The notes under the pieces: model-generated | What the model was told of the DNA's origin: nothing | The model's database searches: none | The model's input: the letters and a program-made list of their open reading frames with translations, nothing else | Translations under genes and position numbers: made by a program | Origin: Candidatus Kapaibacterium sp. | GTDB lineage: Bacteria; Bacteroidota; Ignavibacteria; Kapaibacteriales; UBA4661 | Direction: 5' to 3' | DNA: 47,547 bases | NCBI GenBank assembly: GCA_025455065.1 | Contig: JALONG010000037.1 | Coordinates: forward strand, 1-47,547 | Shown here: positions 39,570 through 47,547 of the stretch, in pieces | Layout: every line of letters starts with the position of its first letter | How positions within the stretch are numbered: position 1 is the first letter of the stretch

Positions 39570-42530
39570 TTACCGCTGTGCTTTCGAGATGTTAATATTG
39601 TGTTTATCTGAGGTTGCCAAAAACTTCCCGTCGGGGCTGAATGCCGCCGGAGTGCCTTCGCATGACACGCCCGCAGATTGTTGAATTGCCTCGCCGGTGG
39701 CAGCATCCCACACACGCACGGTTTTGTCTTTGCCGCTTGAAATAAGCGTTTTCCCGTCAGGGCTGAAAAAAACTGATGTAACGGCGCTGGAATGACCGCG
39801 CAAGGAGCGTAAAATCGTGCCTGTGGCAGCATCCCAAATTTTCACCGTTTTGTCGTCACTGCCGCTTGCAATCGTCTTTCCGTCGGGGCTAAAAGAAACC
39901 GAGCGCACATTGCCGACATGACCGCGCAAAATCAAGAACGGTTCAATTTTTTTTGAAGCCCGCATTGCTTTTTCCAATGCTACGGCGCTTTCATCCACCT
40001 TATTGGGTGATTCAACGGGATTGGTGCTAGGCGCGTAGTTATCCTCGCGATTTGTGCGCGGTTTGTCTTTTGCCGGAATACTTGATTTTATTGCTTCAGG
40101 CGTGGATTTTTCCGAAATGTTCGGAGTTGCCGATGGCGTATTTGCTGCTATTGTGGAAGATTTGCCCGATGATGTTGTGCCTTTGCGCTTCAAGTGGTCA
40201 GCATATTGCTTGCGAATACGCTCCCGTGCGGCTTCGCGCTCTGCCACGCTTTGTGCATTTGCTTCCGCGAGTGAGCCGCTTTTGGCTTGGTTGCTTGGTT
40301 GGTTGGTTACTTGGTTACTTGGTTGCTTAGGGCTTGGGGGTTGGTTACTTTTAGCTTGGTTGCTTGGTTGTAGGGCTTTGGGGGTTGATTTTTCTGAAGG
40401 CGTTTTGGGCGTAGCATCCGAAGCAAGGTTTGATGACGGTTTGCTTGTAGTTTGGGGTACTTTTTTCTCTGCACGTTGTACCGTTGAAGTCTGAGGCTTC
40501 AAAGTGGCTTTGGGAGCGGCTTTGGGGCTTGGGGTGCTTTGTTCCGGTGTTGAATTGCTGCGCTGTTTTTTGCTTTCAGGCAATGCGGTATTTGTTTGCG
40601 CTGATTCATCCGATGAGGGAACACGCGGTTTTTCCTCTGCGGTTGTCAGCGAAGGTTGTGCTTTGCTTGAAGATTGCCCTTGATTTGAAGATTCTGCTTT
40701 GTTTGAAGATTGAGTTTCGCTTGCAGGTTGTGTTTTACTTGAAGATTGGGCTTCGCTTGATTCCGTCGGACTTGTCGTTGCCTGCGGTGTGGTTTGTGCT
40801 TTGGAGGCGCTTTGTTGCTCTTCTTGAGGGTTGTTTTTTTGTGCAAGTTCTTCTACGCGGCGGGCAATGGAATCGCGGCGGCGTTCCTGCTCTTCGGTGG
40901 AAAGTTCTTGTTGCGCGGAATTAGCATTTGCCCCGGCATCGCTTTTGTTGTTTTTCAAGGCGATGTAGTAAATACCGCCTCCAAGCGCCACAGCACCGAC
41001 GACTAACCAAGGTAGGACAGAGCGACGTTTCTTTTCCTCATTTTTTTCGGCGGGTTTATTGGGCAAAGGTTGTTGTGCTAACGATGCCGTGCGCGATTGA
41101 AGTTCTGCCGGACTAGGCATTGGAGCAGGGCGTGGTGATGACAAGGGCGGTGTATCCGTTCCCGCACTGCCGAATGACGCGCTTTCGTCCGATTGCGGCG
41201 CTTGTGCGGCTGCCGCAAACGCGGAGCGCTCCTGTTCTGCCTTCACAGCCTGCATACGGCGCTCTACTTCAAGCTGCATGGGTGTTTTGGTTAGTGTCGG
41301 CGTGGAGAACACCTGAGGTGCGCTTGGTGGCGGCGGAGCGGGTTCGGCGGATTTGCTGAAGAGCGCTCCAAAGCCTGATTTTTCCTGTGGCTTCTCTTGT
41401 GGTTTTTCCGTAGCGCTTTCTGAAGAATCGGAGCTGGTTTCGGATACGTTGGTTGCAAGGGTGCTTTCTTGCTTGGTTTCCGATGCAAGTGGCGGCGTTT
41501 GCGAAGGGGGAAATTGCAAGGCAGCAGGTGTTTGAGACTCGGCAGTAGGCGCTTTTGGCGGAACAAAGGCGCTTGCGAATGCTGCCATTGCTCCAACACC
41601 AATTCCTGCACCCGCAGTTGTACCCGCAGCACGAGAAAGCGAGGAATCGTCAACTTTCGGCGGTGTTTTTGCGGCTTTTTCCGCGTCGAGTTGGCGCTGC
41701 ACTTCGGGGTGAATTTTTTGCAGCAAGCGAGAAAATTCGCGGCTGGAAGGGCGCTCACGGCGGTCTTTTGCTAATGCCTTACGCACAAGGTTTGAAAGGT
41801 GTGGCGGAATGTTCAACTCCGGCATTGCTTCGGTAATGTCGGGGGCTTGTTGCTGCAAAATTGCTTGCCGCAAACGCGCTTCGGAATCACGTTCATTAAC
41901 GGCAAAGGGCATTTTTCCTGTAATCATGCGGTAAAGAATCACACCCAAACTATACACATCGCTGCGCTCGTCAATGCTTTCGCCGCGCAAAATCTCCGGC
42001 GGTAAATACGCCATTTTGCCCGTGCGCCCCGCAGAGCGCACTAATGCTGCATTGCTGAGAATCGGTGCAATGCCAAATCCGCTTACTTTTACGAGATTGT
42101 CACCCGAAATCACAATATCGCTCGGCTTCAATCCACCATGCAGAACACCTTTGGAATGTGCCGTTGTTACGCCGCGCATAGCTTGTTGAAGAATCTGCAC
42201 CGCGCCTTCATGCGGCATTGGGCGAGATTTTTTGCTGAGAACGGTTTCCAAACTGCGTCCGGGAGCATATTCCATAATGACATGAACGGTATCGCCGCTT
42301 TCGACAATATCCAGCACCCGCACGATGTTTTCTTGCTGCGGCAAGGATTGAAGCGCTTTTTTGACATCTTTCACACGCTTGCGCACGGCAGGTTCGCGCA
42401 CGAGGTCAGGCGAGAGCGATTTCACGGCAACATCAGTTTTGGTATCGGCTTCGCGCCCTTTGCGGACAATCCCTGTGCTTCCTGTGCCGATGCGGTCGGA
42501 AACGGTATAATTCTGTATTTTCTCAGGCAT
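39570..42530 (-). CDS. Transmembrane pseudokinase with WD40 repeats
   Basis: This protein has 986 residues. The kinase-like domain (about 5-275) keeps the glycine loop GTGSTG (residues 15-20), the VAVK lysine K37 and the DVYSLGVIL segment. However, the catalytic HRD is HGG (131-133), the following LKPxN is LKPSD, and the metal-binding DFG is GFG (151-153). Without both Asp residues it is unlikely to phosphorylate. Residues 290-510 and 530-860 are low-complexity Ser, Gln, Pro and Lys; between them VLPWLVVGAVALGGGIYYIA is a single membrane helix. Three WD40 units with FSPDGK(T/F) blocks close the protein (about 880-980), presumably outside the cytosol. A signalling scaffold is inferred. Confidence 0.9.
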   Translation of the reverse strand: MPEKIQNYTVSDRIGTGSTGIVRKGREADTKTDVAVKSLSPDLVREPAVRKRVKDVKKALQSLPQQENIVRVLDIVESGDTVHVIMEYAPGRSLETVLSKKSRPMPHEGAVQILQQAMRGVTTAHSKGVLHGGLKPSDIVISGDNLVKVSGFGIAPILSNAALVRSAGRTGKMAYLPPEILRGESIDERSDVYSLGVILYRMITGKMPFAVNERDSEARLRQAILQQQAPDITEAMPELNIPPHLSNLVRKALAKDRRERPSSREFSRLLQKIHPEVQRQLDAEKAAKTPPKVDDSSLSRAAGTTAGAGIGVGAMAAFASAFVPPKAPTAESQTPAALQFPPSQTPPLASETKQESTLATNVSETSSDSSESATEKPQEKPQEKSGFGALFSKSAEPAPPPPSAPQVFSTPTLTKTPMQLEVERRMQAVKAEQERSAFAAAAQAPQSDESASFGSAGTDTPPLSSPRPAPMPSPAELQSRTASLAQQPLPNKPAEKNEEKKRRSVLPWLVVGAVALGGGIYYIALKNNKSDAGANANSAQQELSTEEQERRRDSIARRVEELAQKNNPQEEQQSASKAQTTPQATTSPTESSEAQSSSKTQPASETQSSNKAESSNQGQSSSKAQPSLTTAEEKPRVPSSDESAQTNTALPESKKQRSNSTPEQSTPSPKAAPKATLKPQTSTVQRAEKKVPQTTSKPSSNLASDATPKTPSEKSTPKALQPSNQAKSNQPPSPKQPSNQVTNQPSNQAKSGSLAEANAQSVAEREAARERIRKQYADHLKRKGTTSSGKSSTIAANTPSATPNISEKSTPEAIKSSIPAKDKPRTNREDNYAPSTNPVESPNKVDESAVALEKAMRASKKIEPFLILRGHVGNVRSVSFSPDGKTIASGSDDKTVKIWDAATGTILRSLRGHSSAVTSVFFSPDGKTLISSGKDKTVRVWDAATGEAIQQSAGVSCEGTPAAFSPDGKFLATSDKHNINISKAQR
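40284..40371. repeat. In-gene tandem repeat coding NQ/PS-rich linker
   Basis: Tandem ggttacttggtt/ggttgcttgg words inside the pseudokinase gene encode the NQPSNQAKS-type linker. They are the same words as the intergenic repeat at 31341-31398. Confidence 0.7.
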
Positions 42531-42674
42531 AATTGAGTAACAATTTCGTGAGTAATGGTGTTCTACGGGGGAAGATTAACGTATGAAGTATGAAATTCAG
42601 CAGGGAAGCGGTTTCGAGGCGATACTATGTGCTTTTTTTCACCAGCCCCTATACCTCTTGCCCTCATCCCTTCT

Positions 42675-43673
42675 TTAAGCGTGTTTGATACGGTTGGTCA
42701 GCGTACCGATGCCGTCAATGCTACATTCGACAACATCACCGACATTTAGCCACAAAGGCGGGTCGAAAACTTTGCTGCCGTTGAGTTCGAGCAAACATCC
42801 TGTTCCGCAGGTGCCGCTTCCAATCACTTCGCCCGGGTGCAATTCCACGCCATAGCTGACGCGCTCTATGATTTGCGCAAATGTCCAGTGCATATCTTTA
42901 ACGTTGCCCCGTGAAACAATTTTGCCGTTGATGGAAGCAGTCATGGGTAAATCATAGTGATTGCCTTTGTGTGTAGGAATAATGCGGTCTTTGAGCGCTT
43001 CTTTGCTGACAAGACAAGGACCTAAGGACGTAGCAAAATCTTTGCCTTTTGCCGGACCGAGGCTCATTTGCATTTCCTGCATTTGCAGCGCACGAGCGCT
43101 CCAATCGTTCATCACCATAAAGCCGTAGATGTGTTCATCGGCACGTTCTGCGGGAATGTTTTTGCCGCCTTTGCCGATGACGATGGCACATTCCAACTCG
43201 AAATCAAGATTTTGCAGGTGTAAATCTTCTACCGCCACATCGCCACCGCCAGTAACGCTGAGGTGATTGGTGAAATAAAAAATCGGAATTTCGTCGAAGG
43301 TCTCAATCATTGGCAAACCGCGATTGCGCCTTGCTGTTTCGACGTGCTGCCGAAACGCATAGCCGTCGCGCATGGAAACAGGACGCGGAAGAGGCGAAAG
43401 AATCTCTGCCGAAGCGACTTCCAGCGCCACACCCGGAGGAGTTTCCGCATGGTGATTCGACGCAAACCACGCTTCGAGTTTGTGCGCTTCGTGGTGTGCG
43501 GTTTCTCCGGCTTGCAAATACTCAAGCATGGATGACGGCAAAGCCTCCAAACGCCCATGAATACTTGCTTTTGCAAAGCTATATCCTTGTTCAAGGTCGA
43601 GAATTCGTTCTTGAATGTGTAGCCCTAAACGCGGTTTGATGCTTTGGTCGGTTGTGTACGTTACCAAGCGCAT
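42675..43673 (-). CDS. Fumarylacetoacetate hydrolase family protein
   Basis: This protein has 332 residues. The ATG at 43673 begins MRLVTYTTDQ; upstream extension reads into the palindrome and is rejected. The FAH fold has YFTNHLSVTGGGD, DFELECAIVIGKGGKNI (first metal Glu pair), MNDWSARALQ and KGKDFATSLGPCLVS, followed by SGTCGTGCLLEL. All metal residues appear present. Enzymes of this type hydrolyse or decarboxylate beta-diketone acids in aromatic amino-acid breakdown. Whether it is fumarylacetoacetase proper or a relative cannot be fixed by eye; no other tyrosine-degradation gene is next to it. Confidence 0.88.
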   Translation of the reverse strand: MRLVTYTTDQSIKPRLGLHIQERILDLEQGYSFAKASIHGRLEALPSSMLEYLQAGETAHHEAHKLEAWFASNHHAETPPGVALEVASAEILSPLPRPVSMRDGYAFRQHVETARRNRGLPMIETFDEIPIFYFTNHLSVTGGGDVAVEDLHLQNLDFELECAIVIGKGGKNIPAERADEHIYGFMVMNDWSARALQMQEMQMSLGPAKGKDFATSLGPCLVSKEALKDRIIPTHKGNHYDLPMTASINGKIVSRGNVKDMHWTFAQIIERVSYGVELHPGEVIGSGTCGTGCLLELNGSKVFDPPLWLNVGDVVECSIDGIGTLTNRIKHA

Positions 43674-43790
43674 ATCTAAGCCCTCACAGAATCTGGAACA
43701 TAAAAAAATGGAACTGCGCAAAGATACGCAAAACGTTTTGCACGGCGCAATATCGTTTTTACATTCGGTCAGGTTTCGCAGAATTTTTAT

Positions 43791-43894
43791 CTGCGAATCG
43801 CACGAATCTTCACAAATCAAGAATTTACGAGATGTTCCTTGTTTGCACACTACCGTGAACATCAAGGATTCGTGGCGATTCGTGCAATTCGCGG
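43791..43894. repeat. Intergenic palindrome C (long arms)
   Basis: The arm 43791-43821 (ctgcgaatcgcacgaatctt...) pairs imperfectly with 43864-43894, and an inner gatgttc (43831-43837) pairs exactly with gaacatc (43857-43863). It uses the same cacgaat/gattcgtg words as the palindrome at 11364. The whole 43674-43996 gap between the divergent FAH and histidine-kinase genes holds no coding sequence. Confidence 0.62.
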
Positions 43895-43996
43895 ACATTT
43901 TTCTGAGACGTAAATATTTTTGTATGGTTTTATCATAGCAAAGACTAAATTACTGTACCAATTCGTATTTTTTTTGTGTTCATCGGAGAGTGTGTA

Positions 43997-46138
43997 ATGC
44001 CTTGTCGTTCACGCTATTATCGCCTCTGCTATTACCGCCTTTGCTGTCACCGCCTTCGCTGCTTTTGTTATTGCGCTCTGGTGTGGTTTGTTGCTATGCC
44101 TTTTTTGCTCTATGCGCGTTCCGAATCCCAAACGCTGACGCAAGAATTTTTGTCCGGTACACCGCTTGGAGCGCGCATGGAAATTTTGGAAGATGCCTCA
44201 GCTGCAATGTCGCTTCAAAGCGTTCTTGCCGCACCGGAAACCGCATGGAAGCAATCAGAGAAAAATTCTCCTGCTTTTGGATTTACGTTCTCCGCGTATT
44301 GGGTGCGGTTTAGCGTGGCGAATCGCCAGCCGTATCCGATAGAATGGCTCTTGGAAATCGGTTATCCGATGCTGGATTCGATTACGATTTTTATTCCCGA
44401 ATCCGGCGTGTTTGTGAGTAAAAGTGTGGGCGACCACTTCCCGTTTTATCAGCGCGAAACGGAATACCGCAACTGCGTTTTGACGCTGAACGAAAAGCCC
44501 GGCTCGGAGCGCACGTATTATCTGCGTTTTCGCACGACAAGTTCGATGAATCTTCCGCTTGCCGCATGGTCGGCACAAGCATTTACCCAGCATTTGAGTC
44601 GTGAGCAAATTATCATCGGGTTGTATTACGGTGCCATTATGGTGATGCTGCTCTACAATCTTTCGCTGTTTTTGGGGATTCGAGATGTGAATTATCTGTA
44701 TTACGTGCTGTTTATTGCGGGGCAGATTATGTACCAATTTACACTCAACGGATTGTCGTTTCAGTATCTGTGGCGTGATGCAATTTGGTGGGGAAATATC
44801 TGTCTGCCGATGTTTATGGGCTTTGCGACGTTTGGGGCGATATTTTTTGCGCGGTCATTTCTGAACAGCAAAGAAAATGCGCCGTTTTTCGAGCGATTAT
44901 ACCGCGTTTTTTTACCACTTCTCGCGGCAAGTTCAGTATTTGCCCTGTTTCTGCCGTATTCATGGAGTATTCGGATAACGACATTTTTAGCGATGATTGC
45001 CTCGCCGATTTTGATGATAAACGCTGCAATCGAGTGGCGAAACGGCTTTGAGCCGGCAAAGTATTTTTTTATCTCGTGGGTGGCGTTTATCACGGGCGTT
45101 GTGCTGTACACGCTGAAAACCTTTGGTGTGCTGCCGTCCAATGCGTTTACCAATTTGACCATTCAAATCGGTTCGCTCCTGCAAGTAGTTTTGCTCTCGT
45201 TTGCATTGGTGGGAAAATTTAACGTTATGCGGCGCGAATACTACAAAGCGCAGCAAGACCTCATTAAAGCACAAATTTCCTCCTACGAAGCAGAACGGGC
45301 AAAGCAGGAATCAGAAATTTACCGTTTGCGCAATGTCGAACTCGCTCAGGCATACCGTGATGTGGAAGAGCAGCGTGTGGAAATGGAGCTTTTGAACAGG
45401 TCGCTTCGTGAACTCAACGACGAAAAGAACGAGTTTTTGGGTATTGTAGCGCATGATTTGAAAAACCCGCTCTCGAATATCTCCATGCTGGCAAAAGTCC
45501 TGCGCGAAGAGGCACAAACGCTTGCTCCCGAAGAAGTAGAAGAATTTTCCGGTGATATTCAGATGGCTTCAGGGCGGATGTTTGACCTCATCACAAATTT
45601 GCTGGATGTGAACGCAATCGAAAACAAGGCTGTGCGCCTAACGCCGATTCCGTTTGATTTGACGGAAGTGGCACAGTATGTGGCTTCGGATTATCGCGGA
45701 CGGGCAGAAGCAAAGCAGATTTCGATAAATTTCGAGATTCCGCCGGAAAACACGATGGTCTTTGCTGATAAATCTTCCACGATTCAGATTTTGGATAATT
45801 TAGTGTCCAACGCAATCAAGTATTCACCGCCGGAAAAGCGTATCTTCTTGCGTTTGCGCAAGCAAGAACAATCCGTTGTCGTCGAAGTCCAAGACGAAGG
45901 GCAGGGGCTAACGGACGAGGACAAACGGAAACTTTTCGGGAAATTTGCGCGGCTTTCTGCGCAGCCAACAGGTGGCGAACATTCAACAGGGCTGGGGCTT
46001 TCGATTGCGAAAAAGCTGGCAATAGCGATGAACGGCGATATTTGGTGCGAAAGTGAAGTCGGTAAAGGAGCAAAGTTTGTGGTGAAACTTCCCGCGATGA
46101 GCGCGGCTTTTGAGAATTTTCCTGCTATTGAGGGGTGA
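43997..46138 (+). CDS. 7TMR-DISM sensor histidine kinase
   Basis: This protein has 713 residues, start chosen at the ATG at 43997. A signal or first helix is followed by an extracytoplasmic DISMED2-type beta domain (about 50-190, with SAYWVRFSVANRQPYPIEWLLEI and YYLRFRTTSSMNLPLAAW). Seven membrane helices span about 200-400 (GLYYGAIMVMLLYNLSLFLG, then YYVLFIAG). A coiled coil leads to HisKA with phospho-acceptor H486 in GIVAHDLKNPLS. The HATPase domain has the N box DNLVSNAIKYS, the G1 VEVQDEGQGL and G2 GLGLSIAKKL blocks intact. It senses an unknown, perhaps carbohydrate, ligand; no response regulator is adjacent. Confidence 0.94.
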   Translation: MPCRSRYYRLCYYRLCCHRLRCFCYCALVWFVAMPFLLYARSESQTLTQEFLSGTPLGARMEILEDASAAMSLQSVLAAPETAWKQSEKNSPAFGFTFSAYWVRFSVANRQPYPIEWLLEIGYPMLDSITIFIPESGVFVSKSVGDHFPFYQRETEYRNCVLTLNEKPGSERTYYLRFRTTSSMNLPLAAWSAQAFTQHLSREQIIIGLYYGAIMVMLLYNLSLFLGIRDVNYLYYVLFIAGQIMYQFTLNGLSFQYLWRDAIWWGNICLPMFMGFATFGAIFFARSFLNSKENAPFFERLYRVFLPLLAASSVFALFLPYSWSIRITTFLAMIASPILMINAAIEWRNGFEPAKYFFISWVAFITGVVLYTLKTFGVLPSNAFTNLTIQIGSLLQVVLLSFALVGKFNVMRREYYKAQQDLIKAQISSYEAERAKQESEIYRLRNVELAQAYRDVEEQRVEMELLNRSLRELNDEKNEFLGIVAHDLKNPLSNISMLAKVLREEAQTLAPEEVEEFSGDIQMASGRMFDLITNLLDVNAIENKAVRLTPIPFDLTEVAQYVASDYRGRAEAKQISINFEIPPENTMVFADKSSTIQILDNLVSNAIKYSPPEKRIFLRLRKQEQSVVVEVQDEGQGLTDEDKRKLFGKFARLSAQPTGGEHSTGLGLSIAKKLAIAMNGDIWCESEVGKGAKFVVKLPAMSAAFENFPAIEG

Positions 46139-46206
46139 GTTATTGAGGGATACAATTTGAGAGATAGAAACAGTCTGCACCACATTCCACCACAAGCACC
46201 AAAGCT

Positions 46207-46923
46207 ATGCTCAAACCACCAATACACATTTTTACCGATTTCGACGGCACAATTACGATTGAGGATTTAGGCGACAAAATTTTCGATGTTTTTGGTGCGT
46301 TCAGCACGTATTATCCGCAATTAACCTCTGGTCTGCTCACTGTTCCTGCATACTGGCAGCGTTTAGCGGCTTCGATTCATGCGGGGACTACGCTGCACGT
46401 CCTCCGCTCGTGGGCATTGGAGCAGCCTGCGGACACGTATTTTCGCGGCTTTGTAGATTTTTGCCAAACAAATGCGCTGCCTTTGACGGTTGTCAGCGAC
46501 GGCTTCGATGTGTATATTGATGCGGTTTTGGAGCGGGAAGGGGCAGCAAATGTGCCGCGCTATTGCAATCGTTTACAGTACAACGACGGCGTGTTTATGC
46601 CCGAATATCCCGGACGGGATGAATCTTGTACGTGTTTTTGTGCTTCGTGCAAGCGGAACAATGTTTTGCGGAGTGTGCCTCCGGAGGCGCTTATTGTCTA
46701 TATCGGCGATGGGTACTCGGATTTTTGTGCTGCAGAACACGCCGATATTATTTTTGCAAAAAAAGCGCTTGCTGCTTATTGTAATCGGCAGCGTTTACCG
46801 CATTATCCATTTACGAATTTTGCTGACGTAAAGACGATTTTGGAAGGGTTATTGGCACGTCGTCGCTTGAAGTACAGACACCAAGCCATGCTGAAGCGGA
46901 AAGAGGCGTTTGAAACGGAGTAG
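46207..46923 (+). CDS. mtnX: MtnX-like HAD phosphatase
   Basis: This protein has 238 residues. HAD motif I is TDFDGTIT with nucleophile Asp11 and Asp13; motif II is VVSDGF; motif IV is YIGDGYSDFCAA. The cap is small and contains paired Cys (TCFCASCKRN), a feature of MtnX-like 2-hydroxy-3-keto-5-methylthiopentenyl-1-phosphate phosphatases of methionine salvage and of related SerB-like enzymes. No other salvage gene is nearby, so the specific substrate is inferred. It starts 68 bp after the histidine-kinase stop. Confidence 0.78.
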   Translation: MLKPPIHIFTDFDGTITIEDLGDKIFDVFGAFSTYYPQLTSGLLTVPAYWQRLAASIHAGTTLHVLRSWALEQPADTYFRGFVDFCQTNALPLTVVSDGFDVYIDAVLEREGAANVPRYCNRLQYNDGVFMPEYPGRDESCTCFCASCKRNNVLRSVPPEALIVYIGDGYSDFCAAEHADIIFAKKALAAYCNRQRLPHYPFTNFADVKTILEGLLARRRLKYRHQAMLKRKEAFETE

Positions 46924-47016
46924 TATTAGTTGAGAGGATAGGGTAATCACCTGAAAAATTGTTGAGTAAAAAGGACTTGCTTGAGACAATGTTATTAAGT
47001 TAAGCGTCCCAGCAAG

Positions 47017-47315
47017 CTATGAAGCGGGTTTGCTGGTATATTTATAGAATCGGACTTGTTGTGTCGGCGTTGGTTTTGTACGCAGAAATCTGCGCTGTGG
47101 TCGCCGTGGAACGGGCGTTTGCAGGCATAATATCGTCAGTTGCGCCAAGAGTTCATCAATTGTATGTTCTGGCGCAAGCATCAAATCCAGCACATCACGG
47201 TGCAGGGTCGAAAATGCAACGGCATGATTGACCTGCTGACGATGAAGGTTCTCTGCTGGTTTGGCATTAAGAATCGCTGTGCATCGGCAGAGAAGACGGT
47301 TTCCATGTTGAAAAC
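47017..47315 (-). pseudogene. Degraded coding fragment, probably transposase C-terminus
   Basis: A frame of about 99 codons ends at the TAG at 47019-47017 and runs unbroken up to the MITE at 47319. It reads HGNRLLCRCTAILNAKPAEN, LHRQQVNHAVAFSTLHRDVL, DLMLAPEHTIDELLAQL and ends TQQVRFYKYTSKPAS. No start codon and no upstream continuation are visible; the MITE insertion at 47316-47318 cuts it. The composition (basic, helical, with a PVPRRPQRR block) resembles transposase tails, but the family is not identified. The 46924-47016 segment holds nothing else. Confidence 0.5.
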
Positions 47316-47318
47316 TAA

Positions 47319-47453
47319 TACCAATTTACGTTGAGAATTATGCAATAATTTTTTTATGCTTTTCTCTGGAAACAGCACAAATACTCGCATAGACAAGAAT
47401 GTTTGTGCCGTTGAAGCCGAATTTTTTTGCACAGTTATCAACTCAAATTGGTA
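47319..47453. mobile_element. 135-bp MITE with TAA target duplications
   Basis: The left end 47319 onward (taccaatttacgttgag...) and the right end up to 47453 (...caactcaaattggta) are imperfect inverted repeats of about 30 bp, sharing taccaattt, gttga and tgcaa blocks. TAA directly flanks both ends (47316-47318 and 47454-47456). It has no coding capacity. The TIR matches the end of the IS starting at 47457, so that IS probably mobilises it. A 3-bp TAA duplication would suit an IS5-type group. Confidence 0.72.
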
Positions 47454-47456
47454 TAA

Positions 47457-47547
47457 TACCAATTTAAGTTAATAATTGTGCATTAACAATCTCCATAACC
47501 CAATCAGGACTAACAAGAGAGCGTATAATGTCATTGCTGATGCCCTC
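47457..47547 (-). mobile_element. IS end with transposase C-terminus, partial
   Basis: From 47457 the sequence taccaatttaagttaataat... repeats the TIR of the adjacent MITE in the outward direction. A minus-strand frame enters from the window edge and ends at the TAA at 47466-47464, inside this TIR: 27 residues ending SPDWVMEIVNAQLLT. A coding sequence ending within the terminal repeat is usual for compact insertion sequences. Calling it a transposase is inferred from position. Confidence 0.6.

Noticed and set aside
40054-40494. Leucine- and tryptophan-rich plus-strand frames opposite the pseudokinase linker
   Set aside because: They are antisense readings of a repetitive Gln/Ser/Pro linker and have no start signals.

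Overview
The window looks like chromosome from a bacterium of the Bacteroidota/Chlorobiota side of the FCB group, for example an Ignavibacteria- or Kapabacteria-like lineage. This is inferred from gene content: several C-terminal-aromatic outer-membrane barrels, relaxed lipoboxes, a glycogen synthase next to a DUF4270-like lipoprotein and an OMPP1/FadL-like protein, a short AMP nucleosidase, and a 7TMR-DISM histidine kinase. No photosynthesis genes are present. The code is standard. The right three quarters is moderately GC-balanced; the first 10 kb of genes is visibly more AT-rich.

Positions 1-11339 form a sedentary chromosomal integron. A typical IntI integrase (10323-11339, plus strand), with the IntI-specific insert before box II, faces away from a one-directional minus-strand array. 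The array holds at least eight cassettes separated by seven near-identical attC-like elements, six of exactly 150 bp and one of 149 bp. Leftward from intI they carry: a two-gene unknown cassette; a DUF6941-like plus membrane-anchored pair; an outer-membrane barrel; a gluzincin-like lipoprotein without the HExxH motif; a PIN toxin with an ATGA-coupled 56-aa partner; a secreted caspase-fold protease; a small lipoprotein; and a DinD/BRO-like protein cut by the window edge. A 136-bp MITE-like element has inserted within the array.

Positions 11.4-18.2 kb hold housekeeping and envelope genes: rhodanese, secreted CAP protein, MlaE-type permease coupled to a methyltransferase, guanylate kinase, pentapeptide-repeat membrane protein and LpxD. 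An 870-bp stretch of hairpin repeats with a transposase remnant follows, then a CAT-anticodon tRNA.

Positions 19.2-28.4 kb on the minus strand carry outer-membrane proteins, glgA, an SDR and a glycosyltransferase. Positions 28.6-32.1 kb on the plus strand carry a second glycosyltransferase, a J-domain protein, DinB, an inositol monophosphatase and a YdjM-like membrane protein. Positions 32.3-43.7 kb on the minus strand carry valS, two Uma2 genes, AMP nucleosidase, dnaB, a large transmembrane pseudokinase with WD40 repeats and an FAH-family hydrolase. A 7TMR-DISM histidine kinase and an MtnX-like phosphatase follow on the plus strand. The right edge is a nested mobile-element zone: a degraded coding fragment, a 135-bp MITE with TAA target duplications, and the end of a related IS.

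The most notable items are the integron itself, the compensatory changes between its attC copies, the loss of the GTT core in the five distal copies, the caspase and PIN cassettes, and the pseudokinase.
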